From contig JAAEAF010002763.1 in assembly GCA_011037195.1 (NCBI GenBank), positions 1 through 64,000 on the forward strand: 64,000 bases of DNA. Reading direction: 5' to 3'. The notes below the pieces were generated by a model. The model ran no database searches. It was not told the origin of the DNA and saw only the letters and a list, made by a program, of their open reading frames with translations. The stretch is from Triatoma infestans. Lineage: Eukaryota; Arthropoda; Insecta; Hemiptera; Reduviidae. Shown here in pieces: positions 34,674 to 45,244 of this stretch; positions within the stretch are counted from its first letter, which is position 1; each line of letters starts with the position of its first letter. The translations under genes and the position numbers were made by a program.

Positions 34674-34935
34674 GACCTCACGCGTTGGTCTAGTGGCTAG
34701 CGCACTCGCCTTTCGTGCGGGAATTGAGGGTTTGATTACCGTGAGGGCAAAGTCGGTGTTGACCCAGCACCGTGATAAAAAGTTTGAAGCTATAGTTAGT
34801 AGCGACCTTTGTTAGTGAAGGCCGGAACTAAACAGCTTGGGAACTACGGCGTGCTTACCACACGCCTCCCTATTCAAATCGCCGTCTGGCAAGCCTTGCC
34901 CCTTCATGGGCTGAGACGCCATAGGCTTAACAACC
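34674..34935 (+). mobile_element. tRNA-derived SINE, Glu-type, copy 2
   Basis: Same family as 22,041: GTTGGTCTAGTGGCTAGCGC box A, the same CTTTCGT anticodon loop, AAAGTCGGTGTTGACC body and GCCATAGGCTTA end. Box B is mutated (GGTTTGATTACC), so this copy is probably not transcribed. Confidence 0.82.
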
Positions 34936-35052
34936 AATAAACGAATCTTTATCAGATTAACAATAAAAGGATTTTAAGAGAAGATTGTCTCGAGGTAAGC
35001 ATTAAGTAAATTACGAAAATCAGAATGTTAGTAGGCAAGATAAACATTAGCC

Positions 35053-35990
35053 ATGTTTGGCCGTTTTAATCAAACAAGCAAAAAATTAGTTGGCTGGGGC
35101 CAAAGAAGAAACTTTTTAAAAGTTTATTGGATGTTTCGGACACCTTTGGTGTCGTTCCTCGGGAACTACACATACAGAAAATTGTATGATAATATTGAAC
35201 GCATTGTGGTTGATGAGATTGTTGTATGTCTGTTTGTCGATTTTTTAGTTGTTTTATTTATGCGTTAAAATCAGTTTGTTCTTTATTGGTTTGGTCTCTT
35301 GTGAGTGGTTTGTAGGTTGTAAAGTACGAAAAGAGAGAATTCATTTTTTCGTTGTAGTCAGATTTGTTCATTAATACAGTTATGTTGCTTTTGTTGGCTT
35401 TAGTGATGATGAGCGTGGCGTCGTGGTTTTTGATGAACTGTTTAATTTTTTTGAGATTGGTGAACAAGTTTTTGGAGAGGATGTTATGTGTGGATTTATG
35501 GGTCTTGCTGTCTTTGTGCAAGAAGTTGGTGATGATGTTAGTGAATTGGAGTCTGGCAACGTCAGCGTTCTCTTCAGTAGTGTCGCAGGTTCAAGTCAGT
35601 TATAAGGGAAGGAAGAAGTTCTGTGGGATAGGCTGGTGAGCTGAATTAGAGACCTAAACTCAAGATCTGCATTACTTAGGAGAGGACTTATAGAGGAAAT
35701 GTTTTCAATCCACTGAGTTGGTGGAACTGTTAGTCTGTAGGTATGTAAATTTTCGGTGTAGTTGTTTTTTGTGTTTGAGAAGGTAAGCTGAGAGTGGAGG
35801 TGATGGAAAGGAAGGTATCGTAATCATCTTGACTGACAGTGGATTGAATATATTTCAACAAATGCGATTTTTTCATTTTGTAAATAAACTATTTCGCAAT
35901 GTGTGGAACTGATTTCCGCATTTAAAAAAGAATTCTTAAATCTGATTGCATTCTTCTTCATCTGTTGTCGGGATGAGATATGAGGGTGGA
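35053..35990 (-). mobile_element. Penelope-like element, N-terminal half (inverted)
   Basis: Minus-strand reading gives VLS-MQILSLGL-FSSP and ARLQFTNIITNFLHKDSKT, then an 87-codon frame (35,258-35,521) with FIKNHDATLIITKAN and VLMNKSDYNEKMNSLFS. This is the conserved N-terminal region of Penelope-like polyproteins. A terminal-repeat piece (CCAAAGGTGTCCGAAAC) lies at 35,130-35,160 and forms an outer inverted repeat with 36,930-37,015. Confidence 0.75.
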
Positions 35991-35999
35991 AGTTTATTG

Positions 36000-37020
36000 A
36001 AGAGACTATCGATAAATGTTCCTTTCAAATCACCCCTTAAATCATAAAATTAATTCCAGCAAAAACTATAATCAGCCATTAACCTGTCTGCACCTCCATT
36101 CCAGAACGACAATATTAACAAAATTCATAACATTCTACTACAAAATCATTATCCAAATCACCTCATCCTCAAAACATCCTTTTAAAACTAACCTTTTAAA
36201 AACCACACACCATTCCATGCCCGACCCATCTATATTCCGTTCTTTCATCTACACAAATACCATCTCATACAAACTCATTCATATTCTAAAGTCTATCATT
36301 CCCAATCTCAAATCTCTACTCCTCCAACAAACTCAGCAAACATTACTCTAAACTTATGACCGAACGAATTCTGTTTACAGCATACTTTGCACTGTACTAA
36401 ACTGTAACGCATGTTACACTGGTGAATCAAAACAGCACCTTCGAAAGACTTGGACAACATGAACTAGTCGTAGCTAACAAAAAAATGACAGTACAGCTTT
36501 CACAAAACATGCACTCACCCTTGCCCATTCCTTTGATTTCCGAAATGCTTCGGTCTTAACCTATTCCAACCACCTGAAGAGACTTCTTTCTGAATCCCAC
36601 GAACCTCAACAACCCTAACTCCATCAACAACATTTTCCGCTTCCTCAACAAAGCCCGCTCCCCCCGCACTAAATTACACAGACCAACTTTCTACACTTTC
36701 CACTCATTTTGTAGTTTATTTCTATACAAGTATTTCTCTTATAATTACTAATTGATTTGTTTTCCCTTCTCTGTTTTCTTTGCAAGTATACCTTACTCCA
36801 TAATCAAAAAATAACCTCCTCTAGCATTCATCTCTCCATTGGTCTTTAACAGGAATCATATCTTTTTAATATTTGTTAATCGTGAAATGTTCTATTTTCA
36901 TCATACAATTTTCGGTATTTTCTGTTTATGTAACCAAAGATGTCCGAAACGTCGAATAATCTTTAAAAATAAAAAGCTTCTCCTTTGGCACCAGCAAACT
37001 AATTTTTGCTTGTTAGTAGA
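36000..37020 (+). mobile_element. Penelope-like element, C-terminal half with GIY-YIG nuclease
   Basis: Plus-strand pieces: NILLQNHYPNHLILK and ILKSIIPNLKSLL (end of RT), then NSVYSILCTVLNCNACYTGE (36,369-36,428), the VYSI..C and YTGE core of the GIY-YIG endonuclease, and TAFTKHALTLAHSFDF. It ends with CCGAAACGTCGAATAA at 36,943. Stops and frameshifts are frequent. It stands head to head with the minus-strand half. Confidence 0.75.
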
Positions 37021-37261
37021 CAAGTTTTCTTGATTCAATTCACACTTTCAATGATTTACACGGATTAAAGAAGGCGTCCCACCCACGAGCGAGTGATTTA
37101 TTTTGGACTGAATAAATTCTATGTTTTAGTCTGCGCGTGAGGAAACTGTTGTTGTACGGGGCCATAAAGCAGGAAAATATTTATAAAATGAAGTAAGCAA
37201 GCGCAAGAAGCAACAAAATTATAAACTAGACAAGGAACCATAAATATGAAGCTTGAGAGAG

Positions 37262-37485
37262 AGAGAACACGAAATTTTGTGTTGTGGTTAGTTCCGCAGA
37301 GCTGGAAAGCATCAGAGGTAATTTCCGAGAGAGCCTGCTTCTTTTTGTGGTCATCGACCTGTTTCGAGCGTCGCCCATCATTAGTGTTTTTGTCAAAACA
37401 ATGTAACAACATAGACTTGCACAGAGCAAATTTAGTTGATACACCGGGGTCAATAGGCAGCTATTTCTTGAGATCATGTATTGTT
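37262..37485 (-). repeat. Diverged hammerhead-bearing repeat, 37.3 kb
   Basis: Minus strand reads CTAATGA, a stem II (GGGCG and a diverged partner), GAAACAGGTC and GATG (37,352-37,388). One core base is changed (G5 to A), so self-cleavage is unlikely. Flanks match GTTGTGGTTAGTTCC and TTGCACAGAGCAAATTT of the family. Confidence 0.65.
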
Positions 37486-37529
37486 GTCGTATAAAAAAAA
37501 CAAATTAACATTTCTAATGAATATTGAAG

Positions 37530-37610
37530 ATTTTTCACCTTTGGTGTCCAAAACGTCGAATAAAAAAATAAGCTTTTCATCTTTGTCCCCTGCCAGCTAT
37601 CTTTGTTGCG
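37530..37610 (+). repeat. Penelope-like terminal-repeat fragment
   Basis: TTTGGTGTCCAAAACGTCGA and a following AAAAAATAAGCTTTTC match the end of the 36.0-37.0 kb element with a few changes. Confidence 0.5.
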
Positions 37611-37929
37611 AAACAAAATCTGTTAGTGTTACTTATATTAAAAGAATATTCCGATACAAATTTAAACAATAATTTATGTATATAGAATATTGCAAAAGAA
37701 CAAAAAGACAATCATTTTTATTTATAACATATCTTTTTCTACAAAAAGTTAACTACATTTTTCATTAGAATATCGGAGATATTTCTCTGTTATATTACTA
37801 GTTAAACGCCACACTAGTGCAACTTATGCTGAATAAAGTGCCTGTGATAAAATGTTACCTGTTTTGAAAGCCTAATTGTAATTAATTTACGGAGGTGATG
37901 ATAGGAACAAAAATGAGAGAACATTAATA

Positions 37930-38150
37930 CAACGCTCAGTGGTAGCGCGTTGTGCTCATGCGGAGGTCTGGGGTTCGAGTCCAGTGCTGCCCCGTAGATT
38001 TTTTTTTCTTCCTAGGAGCCTCTACAGCTCACTGTTCGGTGATGGGCTATAGTGAGAAAACACTGTTCTGGAGGCCGGCAGTGCACTGGGAAGGTTCTAG
38101 GCGTTGATGGCCAAAGATATTGATGCACCTTAAATAAAAAAAAATACTTT
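37930..38150 (+). mobile_element. tRNA-derived SINE, Ala-type family, plus strand
   Basis: GCTCAGTGGTAGCGCG and GGGTTCGAGTCC boxes, then GGAGCCTCTACAGCTCACTG, a GGCAGTGCACTGGGAAGG body and an A-run end. The anticodon arm has diverged. Confidence 0.8.
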
Positions 38151-38159
38151 ACTGAATTC

Positions 38160-38980
38160 AGTTCGTATTTTTATTTTGTTCGTATAAATAATTTTGTAAA
38201 AAAATTTTCACTAACTTTTGTTTAATAAAACCTTTTAGTTTGATTCTCGGGAAGGATAACTTTAGTCGTTCCTCTAAAGTTGCTTCAATATATTTTTTTG
38301 GTCTTCCACCTGCAGAATATTAATGAGAATTAAATATGTTGCTAAAATTCTGAGTTTAAAAAAAAATCAGTTGACGGGAAGTGTGAATTTTCTGAACTTT
38401 CCTTTTTTTTGTTTTCTGCGCTTTCCCCGATAACGATAGGTTTTCTACAAACTTAGTACACTATTCATTTTTATCTAGAAGCACTAATCATCTAGAAGAA
38501 CTAATCATTTTTATTTGAAACGTTTGTTTCAATTATTCGAATTGGTATGTAACGTTAAGCTTCATTCTAAAGTACCATTTCGTTATTCTACAGATCTATC
38601 ACCTTTGAAATGTTTATTGGAATTAAATTTTAATGGAATTTGTTGCTAAGGCTTTTAGAACGATATGGCCGAAAATGTTTTTTCCCTTCCGCCATACACT
38701 TTCTAGTAGCCCAGTACAGCGCTCGTCACTGTCCAAATATATACTTCAAGGAAGGATGCACGTCTAAATGTTGTGCAGTTATAATAAGGCCCCATGTCGC
38801 ACAACAAACAATTTAGGTTGTTAGATTATGGCGATTTTGTTTTAATGGTTCTGGGGGTAATCGTGTCCTGTCCGAATTCGGTATTTTAGGTCAATCCTGT
38901 CACCGATAGGTATTTTAGAATGTCCCGAGTATATGTCCATTTGCCTCACTTAATCTCCATACATTTTTCCACGGCCTTAT
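38160..38980. repeat. Diverged modular pieces and unassigned sequence
   Basis: 38,160-38,640 has module words (TGACGGGAAGTGTGAATTTT, TTTTATTTGAAACG). 38,640-38,980 has no assignment beyond proximity to the RNase H remnant. Confidence 0.45.
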
Positions 38981-39420
38981 CATAATGAGGCGCGTTTAAT
39001 TGGGAGATTAATTTTGTTTTTATCATTCTCTTGGCGCTTTCTACCCTAGGGTGAGTGGGTTATTAGGTTGCTCTATTTGCGAGCGCTCCTTAGCCAATCG
39101 GTTTGGCTCTTTGTTCTCTTGTGCGCCACATTGCCCTGGTATCCACTGAAAAACTATTTCCTTGGTGGGTCTATTGCATTTTGAACCATTTTCCGGCCCT
39201 TCAGAACTTGTGAGGATTCACTTCTCGTATTATTATTTGAAAGACCAGAGAAGACGCTTGCGAATCAATAATTATTCCCCTGGCTAAGGGAGGTTTTTAG
39301 AGCTTCCAATGCTAGCTTGTCAGGTCCTTTGAAGTTGGCTGAAAATTTTCCTATTGCCGCTCAAATCTCAAATGCTTTGCAGTAAACTTCTGCGCCTGCG
39401 TTGATCGAAGTTGTGTTTCC
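38980..39420 (-). pseudogene. LINE RNase H fragment
   Basis: Minus-strand pieces read WIPGQCGAQENKEPNRLAKE (near 39,110-39,150, an RNase H catalytic-loop analogue) and an SVFSGLSNNN segment upstream in another frame. Probably a non-LTR RNase HI domain, with stops and frameshifts. Confidence 0.55.
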
Positions 39421-39889
39421 TGAACATTTTTTATTTTTACTACACATTTGAAGGGCTTCTGCTTGAAACTTTAGATTACAAGAAATTATTTTAGTGGGTT
39501 CTTCTAAGGAAGTCGGAAGCTCATCAGGAAGTTACCCTCTAAAATGTCCATTATTACAGTGTAGGTTATGTCGGTTATATAATATTAAGGCAACTAAATA
39601 TCTAGTAAAAATTAGAAATTTTATTCTTTCAAGTGTAAAGAAATTGCAATAAGAGAAAGCCGAGTGTGAGATTTTTGTATAATAAATGTTTGTGAAGTAT
39701 TCACGATGGTGTTTCATATACTATTCAAGTTCAAATTTATTCAGCCTAACACCTTTATAAGCTAATAATTTACTTTGACTTATCTTTACAGGTGCCCAAC
39801 TCGTCCCAGTTAGTTGGACCGAAATGCAATGCCCAATTACTTACTACAAACCCACTATCGAACAAGGCGTTAATTCTAGACAGCAACAA

Positions 39890-40870
39890 TTCATCGAAAG
39901 AGCTGAGCTAGGAGCATATTTAAAAAATTCAAATGGGATGCCATCCAACCTGGCGCTTTTCCATTTTTACATTTACTGAGAGCCCCATCCAAATCTTCAA
40001 TGCTAAAAGGTCTATCCAAAACAATATCAGTACACCAGTTTTCAGCATACTGCATTAAAGAAAATTCCTGTAAAGGATTGTACAACCGATGAAAATAAGC
40101 AGCTCAATCTTCCATTTTTTATATTTACACCACATTTCAAACCTTTCCTTTTAAATTTGTTTATTTCTGACCAAAATGCAGAACTATCCCTAGCCTTTCC
40201 AAGAGATTCCGCAGCATCCAAATAATACTTTTTTCGTTTTAATTCACATAACCTTTTAAATTAATTTCTTTCAAAACAGTTTTTCTCCCTAACTATATCA
40301 GAATTGGTTGTGCGGAATAAATTAAGTAATTTATAAACTCTGGCTCGAAGATTCAAACACTGAAAGTCAAACCACGGTTGCGCTTGGCTTCAAACGGTTG
40401 TTTTTTTATTATTATATGCACCAGAGCAAATAAGTTCTTGTAACACCCCCTTCAACTCACATTTATTTTTGATTGATTCCTCCAATCTAGTCCTATATTG
40501 TTGAGAACATAAAGGCCTCAATTTTAATCTAGGACGCATTGCCAAACTTATAACATCCTTTTTCTCTAGGTCCAGGCGTAACTTTACTTCTATTGCCATA
40601 TGGTCCGACCAAAAACACTCTTTACACAAAAATCTTCAACTAATCACAACGAATCTATAGATACTGCAGCCAAGTCGATAACAGAACTTCCACGAGGAGA
40701 AATTAAGTATATTGTCCCTGCTCATCCCAGGCGTTCTTCCATTCAGAACAATAAGCTCCTGCACCTCACACAACTCTAAAATCTGTTTCCCTTCACAGTT
40801 AATGGTATTATCTTTAGATTTTCTTTCTACTGAACAAACTCCAAGGTCTATATCCGTAGCTGATAATATG
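39890..40870 (-). mobile_element. Non-LTR retrotransposon fragment (endonuclease end and linker)
   Basis: Minus-strand frames read ELIVLNGRTPGDEQGQYT, FWSDHMAIEVKLRL (endonuclease end), then a basic linker and FSIEDLDGALSKCKNGKAPG, the lead-in to an RT domain, where it is cut near 39,890. Style matches the 45.2-47.4 kb family but no overlap exists to compare. Broken by several stops. Confidence 0.65.
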
Positions 40871-41189
40871 TGTAGTTGATATATAAGTTTGAAGAAAATG
40901 TTGGAGCCATTTTCAGGAACTCGTGAAAAGTGAAAAATGTAAAAAATATATTTCCGATTGAGGAATTATGGCAGATAACTTTTTGCCTGATCCAATGGAA
41001 TGTTAAGTTTAACCTTTCTGCGATGTTTCGTTTTTGAACAGTGGCTGTTCACATATCTATATAAATTCAGGGGGACCAGGTGACCTGAAAATATGTGTTT
41101 CCGGTGGAAACTGGATATCGGCAATTTGACACTATAACATTATTTCAAGTGTAAGAAAAAGTAAAAATGAAAACATTACCCTTATTGTT
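40871..41189 (-). repeat. Reverse modular start segment
   Basis: TAAGTTTGAAGAAAATGTTG, TCCGATTGAGGAATTATGGC and CCGGTGGAAACTGGATATCG to TAAGAAAAAGTAAAAATG are the reversed leader of the family. Confidence 0.65.
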
Positions 41190-41460
41190 GTGGTAGTTGG
41201 TTACGTAGAGGTGGAAAGTATCACAGACATTTTCTGTGGTAGCCTGCTTCATTTTGTGGTCAACGACCGGTTTCTTCAGGATGCGTTTGTCAGACAGTGT
41301 GATAAACGTGTACAAACTGAATTTGCTCTGTGCAAGTCTGTGTTATCACACTGTCTGACAAACGCATCCTGAAGATGGGCGAACGCCCGAAACTGGTCGA
41401 TGACCACAAAATGAAGCAGGCTACCACGGAAAATGTCTCTGATACATTACCATTATAATT
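41190..41460 (+). repeat. Palindromic copy of the hammerhead-bearing repeat
   Basis: Left arm about 41,224-41,304 and right arm about 41,341-41,438 are reverse complements around a 36-bp centre containing AATTTGCTCTGTGCAAG. Only the right arm has the full motif; the left lacks the stem II block, passing from CTGAAGA straight to AACCGGTC on its minus strand. Ends carry ACAGACATTTTC and its complement. Confidence 0.8.
41365..41402 (+). ncRNA. Hammerhead ribozyme-like motif (type I), locus 1
   Basis: In order: stem I strand CATC, core CTGAAGA, one T, stem II GGGC-GAAC-GCCC, core GAAA, a minimal stem III (AC, two bases, GT) giving GAAACTGGTC, then stem I strand GATG. The core bases of the hammerhead consensus (CUGANGA, GAAA, and GUC at the cleavage site) are all present and the three stems pair. 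Short stem III and two or more copies per repeat are known for hammerheads in Penelope-like elements and retrozymes. The extra T between core and stem II is a departure from the textbook fold. Activity is not shown by sequence. Confidence 0.6.
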
Positions 41461-41582
41461 TTTTTTGGCTGAGACAGACAATGACCGAAAACGTTAGCAT
41501 CTGGCGGGCAGTAAGAGAGAGTAAGAAGAAAAAAAGAAACAATTGACTTTAAAGTAAACAGTTATAAATAAGGGGTAGGAAG

Positions 41583-41815
41583 GGATTAGCTCAGTGGTAG
41601 CGCGCTGGACTAGCAACGCGGAGATTACGGGTTCGAATCCAGCCGTGCTACCCTTAGATTTTCTCTTCCTTGGAGCCTCTACAGCTCACTGTCCGGTGTT
41701 GTCTGTAACGGGAGAACACTGTCCGGAGGCTGGCAGTGCACTGAGAAGGCTCCGGGCGCAAATGACCACAGATGTTGAGACGCCTTAAATTAAAAAAAAT
41801 AAATAAAAAAATAAA
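41583..41815 (+). mobile_element. tRNA-derived SINE, Ala-type, plus strand
   Basis: The head is tRNA-like: box A TTAGCTCAGTGGTAGCGCG and box B GGGTTCGAATCC, with anticodon loop CTAGCAA (AGC, Ala). A tRNA-unrelated body follows (GAGCCTCTACAGCTCACTG, GAGGCTGGCAGTGCACTGAG) and an A-rich tail. It is the cleanest of five copies here. The flanks AAGGGGTAGG and AAGGGGAGG may be the target duplication. Confidence 0.85.
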
Positions 41816-42970
41816 AAATAAGTAAGGGGAGGTTAGTTGCACTTTGGCCCTGGCTAGACAGACAGTAGGAGTAGCAGTTAAAACTGGAGTAAATAATATT
41901 CAGGTGTAGTGGGGGATTACCCATCCAGTGGCTTATCACACAGGCTATCATCATTTAACGTACGACAGTCGCCGGAGAACAGGCTAAATATTTTTGCTGT
42001 TGTTTTATTTACTTGACTTACTGTAAGTGTTTTTTTATATTTATCATTTTCTACTTATTTCCCGAAGTTTGGGCTCTTCGGTTTCGATTACTCAAATTTG
42101 ATGACGGTACTTTGTTAAGAATTATTTTCGTAGCTCTTCAAATAACAAAAGTTTTTCATTTTGTAAACAACGCTGAACATTAACCTTTAATAATATGGTT
42201 GTACATTTCTTGTGGAACATAAGTTCAAATCCCATTTACAATAACCCTAACTTATTTTTAGAATCCTTTGTTTTATAAGTTTAATTATAGGTTTTTACTC
42301 TCCCTGCTGACTGCTGTAAGAGAAAGTATTGCGATCGAGTCGAATGTTCGAAATTGAGTTCTCACCTGAAATTTATGTATTGATCTGTTCCCCCTGAGTG
42401 AAAAAACAAAACAAAAAAAGGTCTGGTGCTTTGTGAACAAAATATCTAAAAATAAACCGCAGGACGCTTCATACTAGATATTCCATTTTGATACCATCAC
42501 CGCTTCTGATGCGGAGATTTCGATTAAAAATCCAATTAACTGGAATTGCGACCTTATTTTTTACATTAACAGGCCTCTTCAGTTTAATGTTTGGGATTAT
42601 CACCTCGATAAGTTTAACCGCGATTGCATGTTTTGACTAGATTTCTGTGTTGTTTCACAACCTTTTACTTTATTTGATACATTTTTTCCGAAGAATTGAT
42701 TTTAAAATGGATTTCTGAGAGACTTATGAGTTTAAGTTAAGTTTAAATTGCTTTGTAGGATGTTGAGAGACAGATTACTGCCAACCAATCAGAGTACATG
42801 CTGTATTACTGCTGGTAAGAGAATTATTATTGCGATAGTATCCAATTTTCTATGTAGACTTTTCAACGGAAGTTATACCTTTCTTAATTTTTTGAATCCG
42901 AAAAAATTGTTTTTCATAGACATCGTTATGTGTGTGTGAGTGAGTATGGTTAGCATAACTTAAAAATTTG
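41816..42970. repeat. Unassigned sequence then modular start blocks
   Basis: 41,816-42,290 shows no feature. 42,295-42,350 (GTAAGAGAAAGTATTGCGAT) and 42,800-42,850 are forward start blocks with diverged leaders. Confidence 0.5.
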
Positions 42971-44491
42971 ATGTGAAACACTCAAACAACTCTCTCTTAC
43001 TGCAGTTAACGTAAATTTAATCACAAATTTCCTTCAAACTCAATAAAATGCCTTTTTTTCATGGAAACCATAATCTCCCCCTCTCCCCAAAACTTCTTTA
43101 AATTAACTTTCCCGGGGAAAATTGATAGGTCTCTGTATTCATAGTTAGGTATCAAATTTATTAAAATCTATCCAAGTTTTTATGGACAAAATAATTGTTC
43201 TGTAAAGACGCACTTCCGGTCTACAGATTTTCTTCAAACTCAGAATTTCGGCAACATATTTAATTCTAATTAATATTATTTAAATAATAGAATCGTATAA
43301 TCAACTGAAATAGCAACTAAAGAGGAAAACCACATCCCTTCCCCAAAAGCCTCCTTAAACAAACTTTCCCGGAGAAATGTTTCAAATAAAAGTTGTAACT
43401 CCTTAATATGTGGATATTATTCCAAATTTAAAGAAAAACGTTTGAGCAGTTTTCGTCAAAATCACAAAAAAAACTGAAAAATCCATCCAGTAAAGTGGTA
43501 CTTCCGGTTGACTAATTTTGTTAAAACCTTATTGTCGGGTTCCATGCTAGCACCTGAATTAAATATGTTCGAACTTTCAAAAATTTTCCATTTTTGAATT
43601 ATACTGACCACAAACCAACAACTGATTTTTAGAAACCACTTTTTCGAACTCAAGGGACCGCAAAACATGTATTTCTGGTGAAAACACGATAACAAGAATT
43701 TTGACATGATCGCAGTACTTTCTCTTTCTTACAGCAATGAAGTTTAAACTTCATATTTCACTTAAGTTCTACTAGGAAAGAAGACTTGACAATCAGGTTT
43801 TGGTAAAAATTGGTCAACCGGAAGTTACTAGTTTACTCAATGGAGTTGTATTTTTTGTGATTTTCTCGAAAACGGTTTCAACGATTTTCTTTGAACTTGG
43901 TATACCAACTATATAATATATAATGAGCTACAAGTTTTATTGATAACATTTTGCTAGGAACATTCATTTTAGGATGGATTTTGGTGGTGGGGGAAGGTTA
44001 TGTTTTCTTATAAAGTGTTATTTCCCTTTATTACATGATTCTATCATTTGTATAATATTAATAAGAATTAAATGTATTGCGAGAATGACGAAATTTGAAA
44101 AAATCTGATGACCGGAAGTGCGTCTTTAGTTTCTTGGATTTTTTGGTTTATTTTGTTTCTGTTATTTAGTGATTTTCTGTACTGTCCTAACGAGTTTCTT
44201 AATAAGTTTGAACATTACACGTATAGTCCTATCACTTTTATTTGAAACTTTTGTCTCAGAAAACATTTGAAGATAAAGAGGTTATTGTGAGAACCTCGTG
44301 GTTGCGCTTCATTCACAAGTATCATTTGCATACGTAGTTTATTAGAATCCACTGTCTTCATCAATAATTGAAGTCATTAAATACTTAGTAAAAATTTGAA
44401 GTTTATACAAAAAATTTGTCAGTTATAATTACCATGTAAATTACAATTAGAGAAAAGTGCTGTGTGTGAATCTGTATTCCCTCGCTAGATT
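42971..44491. repeat. Head-to-head modular element with terminal blocks
   Basis: Left end ATGTGAAACACTCAAACAAC then TCTCTCTTACTGCAG; right end ATTAGAGAAAAGTGCTGTGT to CTAGA and a T run. The left half is reverse (ACTTCCGGT at 43,212 and 43,500), the right half forward (ACCGGAAGT at 43,817 and 44,111), meeting near 43,735. Modules are thus mirrored around the centre. Confidence 0.75.
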
Positions 44492-45244
44492 TTTTTTTTT
44501 TATTATTTAATTAATTTTTATTAAGTGTCCTTTTTTTTTAGTATCTTTTTTTTAAAACTTGTACGGTAATTTTTTTTTTAATTTTATAGGATTATATAAA
44601 TGTTTTATCTTAATTGTTCAATTTTTTGTAGCATTCCTTTTAACTAACATCACGTATCAGAAACGAAACTTTCAGTCAAGTTCGATCAATCGATCTTTAC
44701 TGAAGGTTTTTTTTGGTCTGTGTGCGTGTAATAAGATTTTTTTTTTTGTATTTCAACAACCTAACCAATGTTTAAGTATTTAAGGTTGCCAATTTAAAAA
44801 CAAAAGAAATAAATTAAGAAGATAATATATATATATATATATACTACCTGATGAGAATACAATAAATTTTGCGATTTTAAAAGTACTTGATATTTTTATG
44901 TTAAAATATTGAGATAACACAAATTAATTATTAAGTCACTGAAATGTATTTTTTTACAATAACAATTTGAAATATTTTAATATATTTGTGGTATTTTTAA
45001 GGTCTCGGATTAAGATGGCTTGGTGCCGCTCGTTGGGCGCCCATAGAAATATTTTTAGTATTTCTTTCTCTAATATTATATCTTTCTTTTTTTTATTATA
45101 TCTAATTTTATTATATCTAATATATCTAATTATTCTTTACTAATTATATCTTTTTCTAATATAATTCTTTCTTTTAAAATATATAATTCTTTTCATTCAA
45201 TATATAATTCTTTCAATATTTCTACCAATTCTCACATCCGATTA
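44492..45244. repeat. T-rich and low-complexity sequence
   Basis: T homopolymers, an AT run at 44,826-44,843, and at 45,064-45,235 a degenerate series of TATATCTTTC and TATATAATTCTTTC words that abuts the truncated LINE. No gene. Confidence 0.6.

Noticed and set aside
35075..35160. Hammerhead motif in the Penelope-like terminal repeat
   Set aside because: A stem (GACACC with GGTGTC) and GAAAC are present, but the core CUGANGA is altered to CCGAGGA and there is no GTC after GAAAC, so the motif is not supported here.
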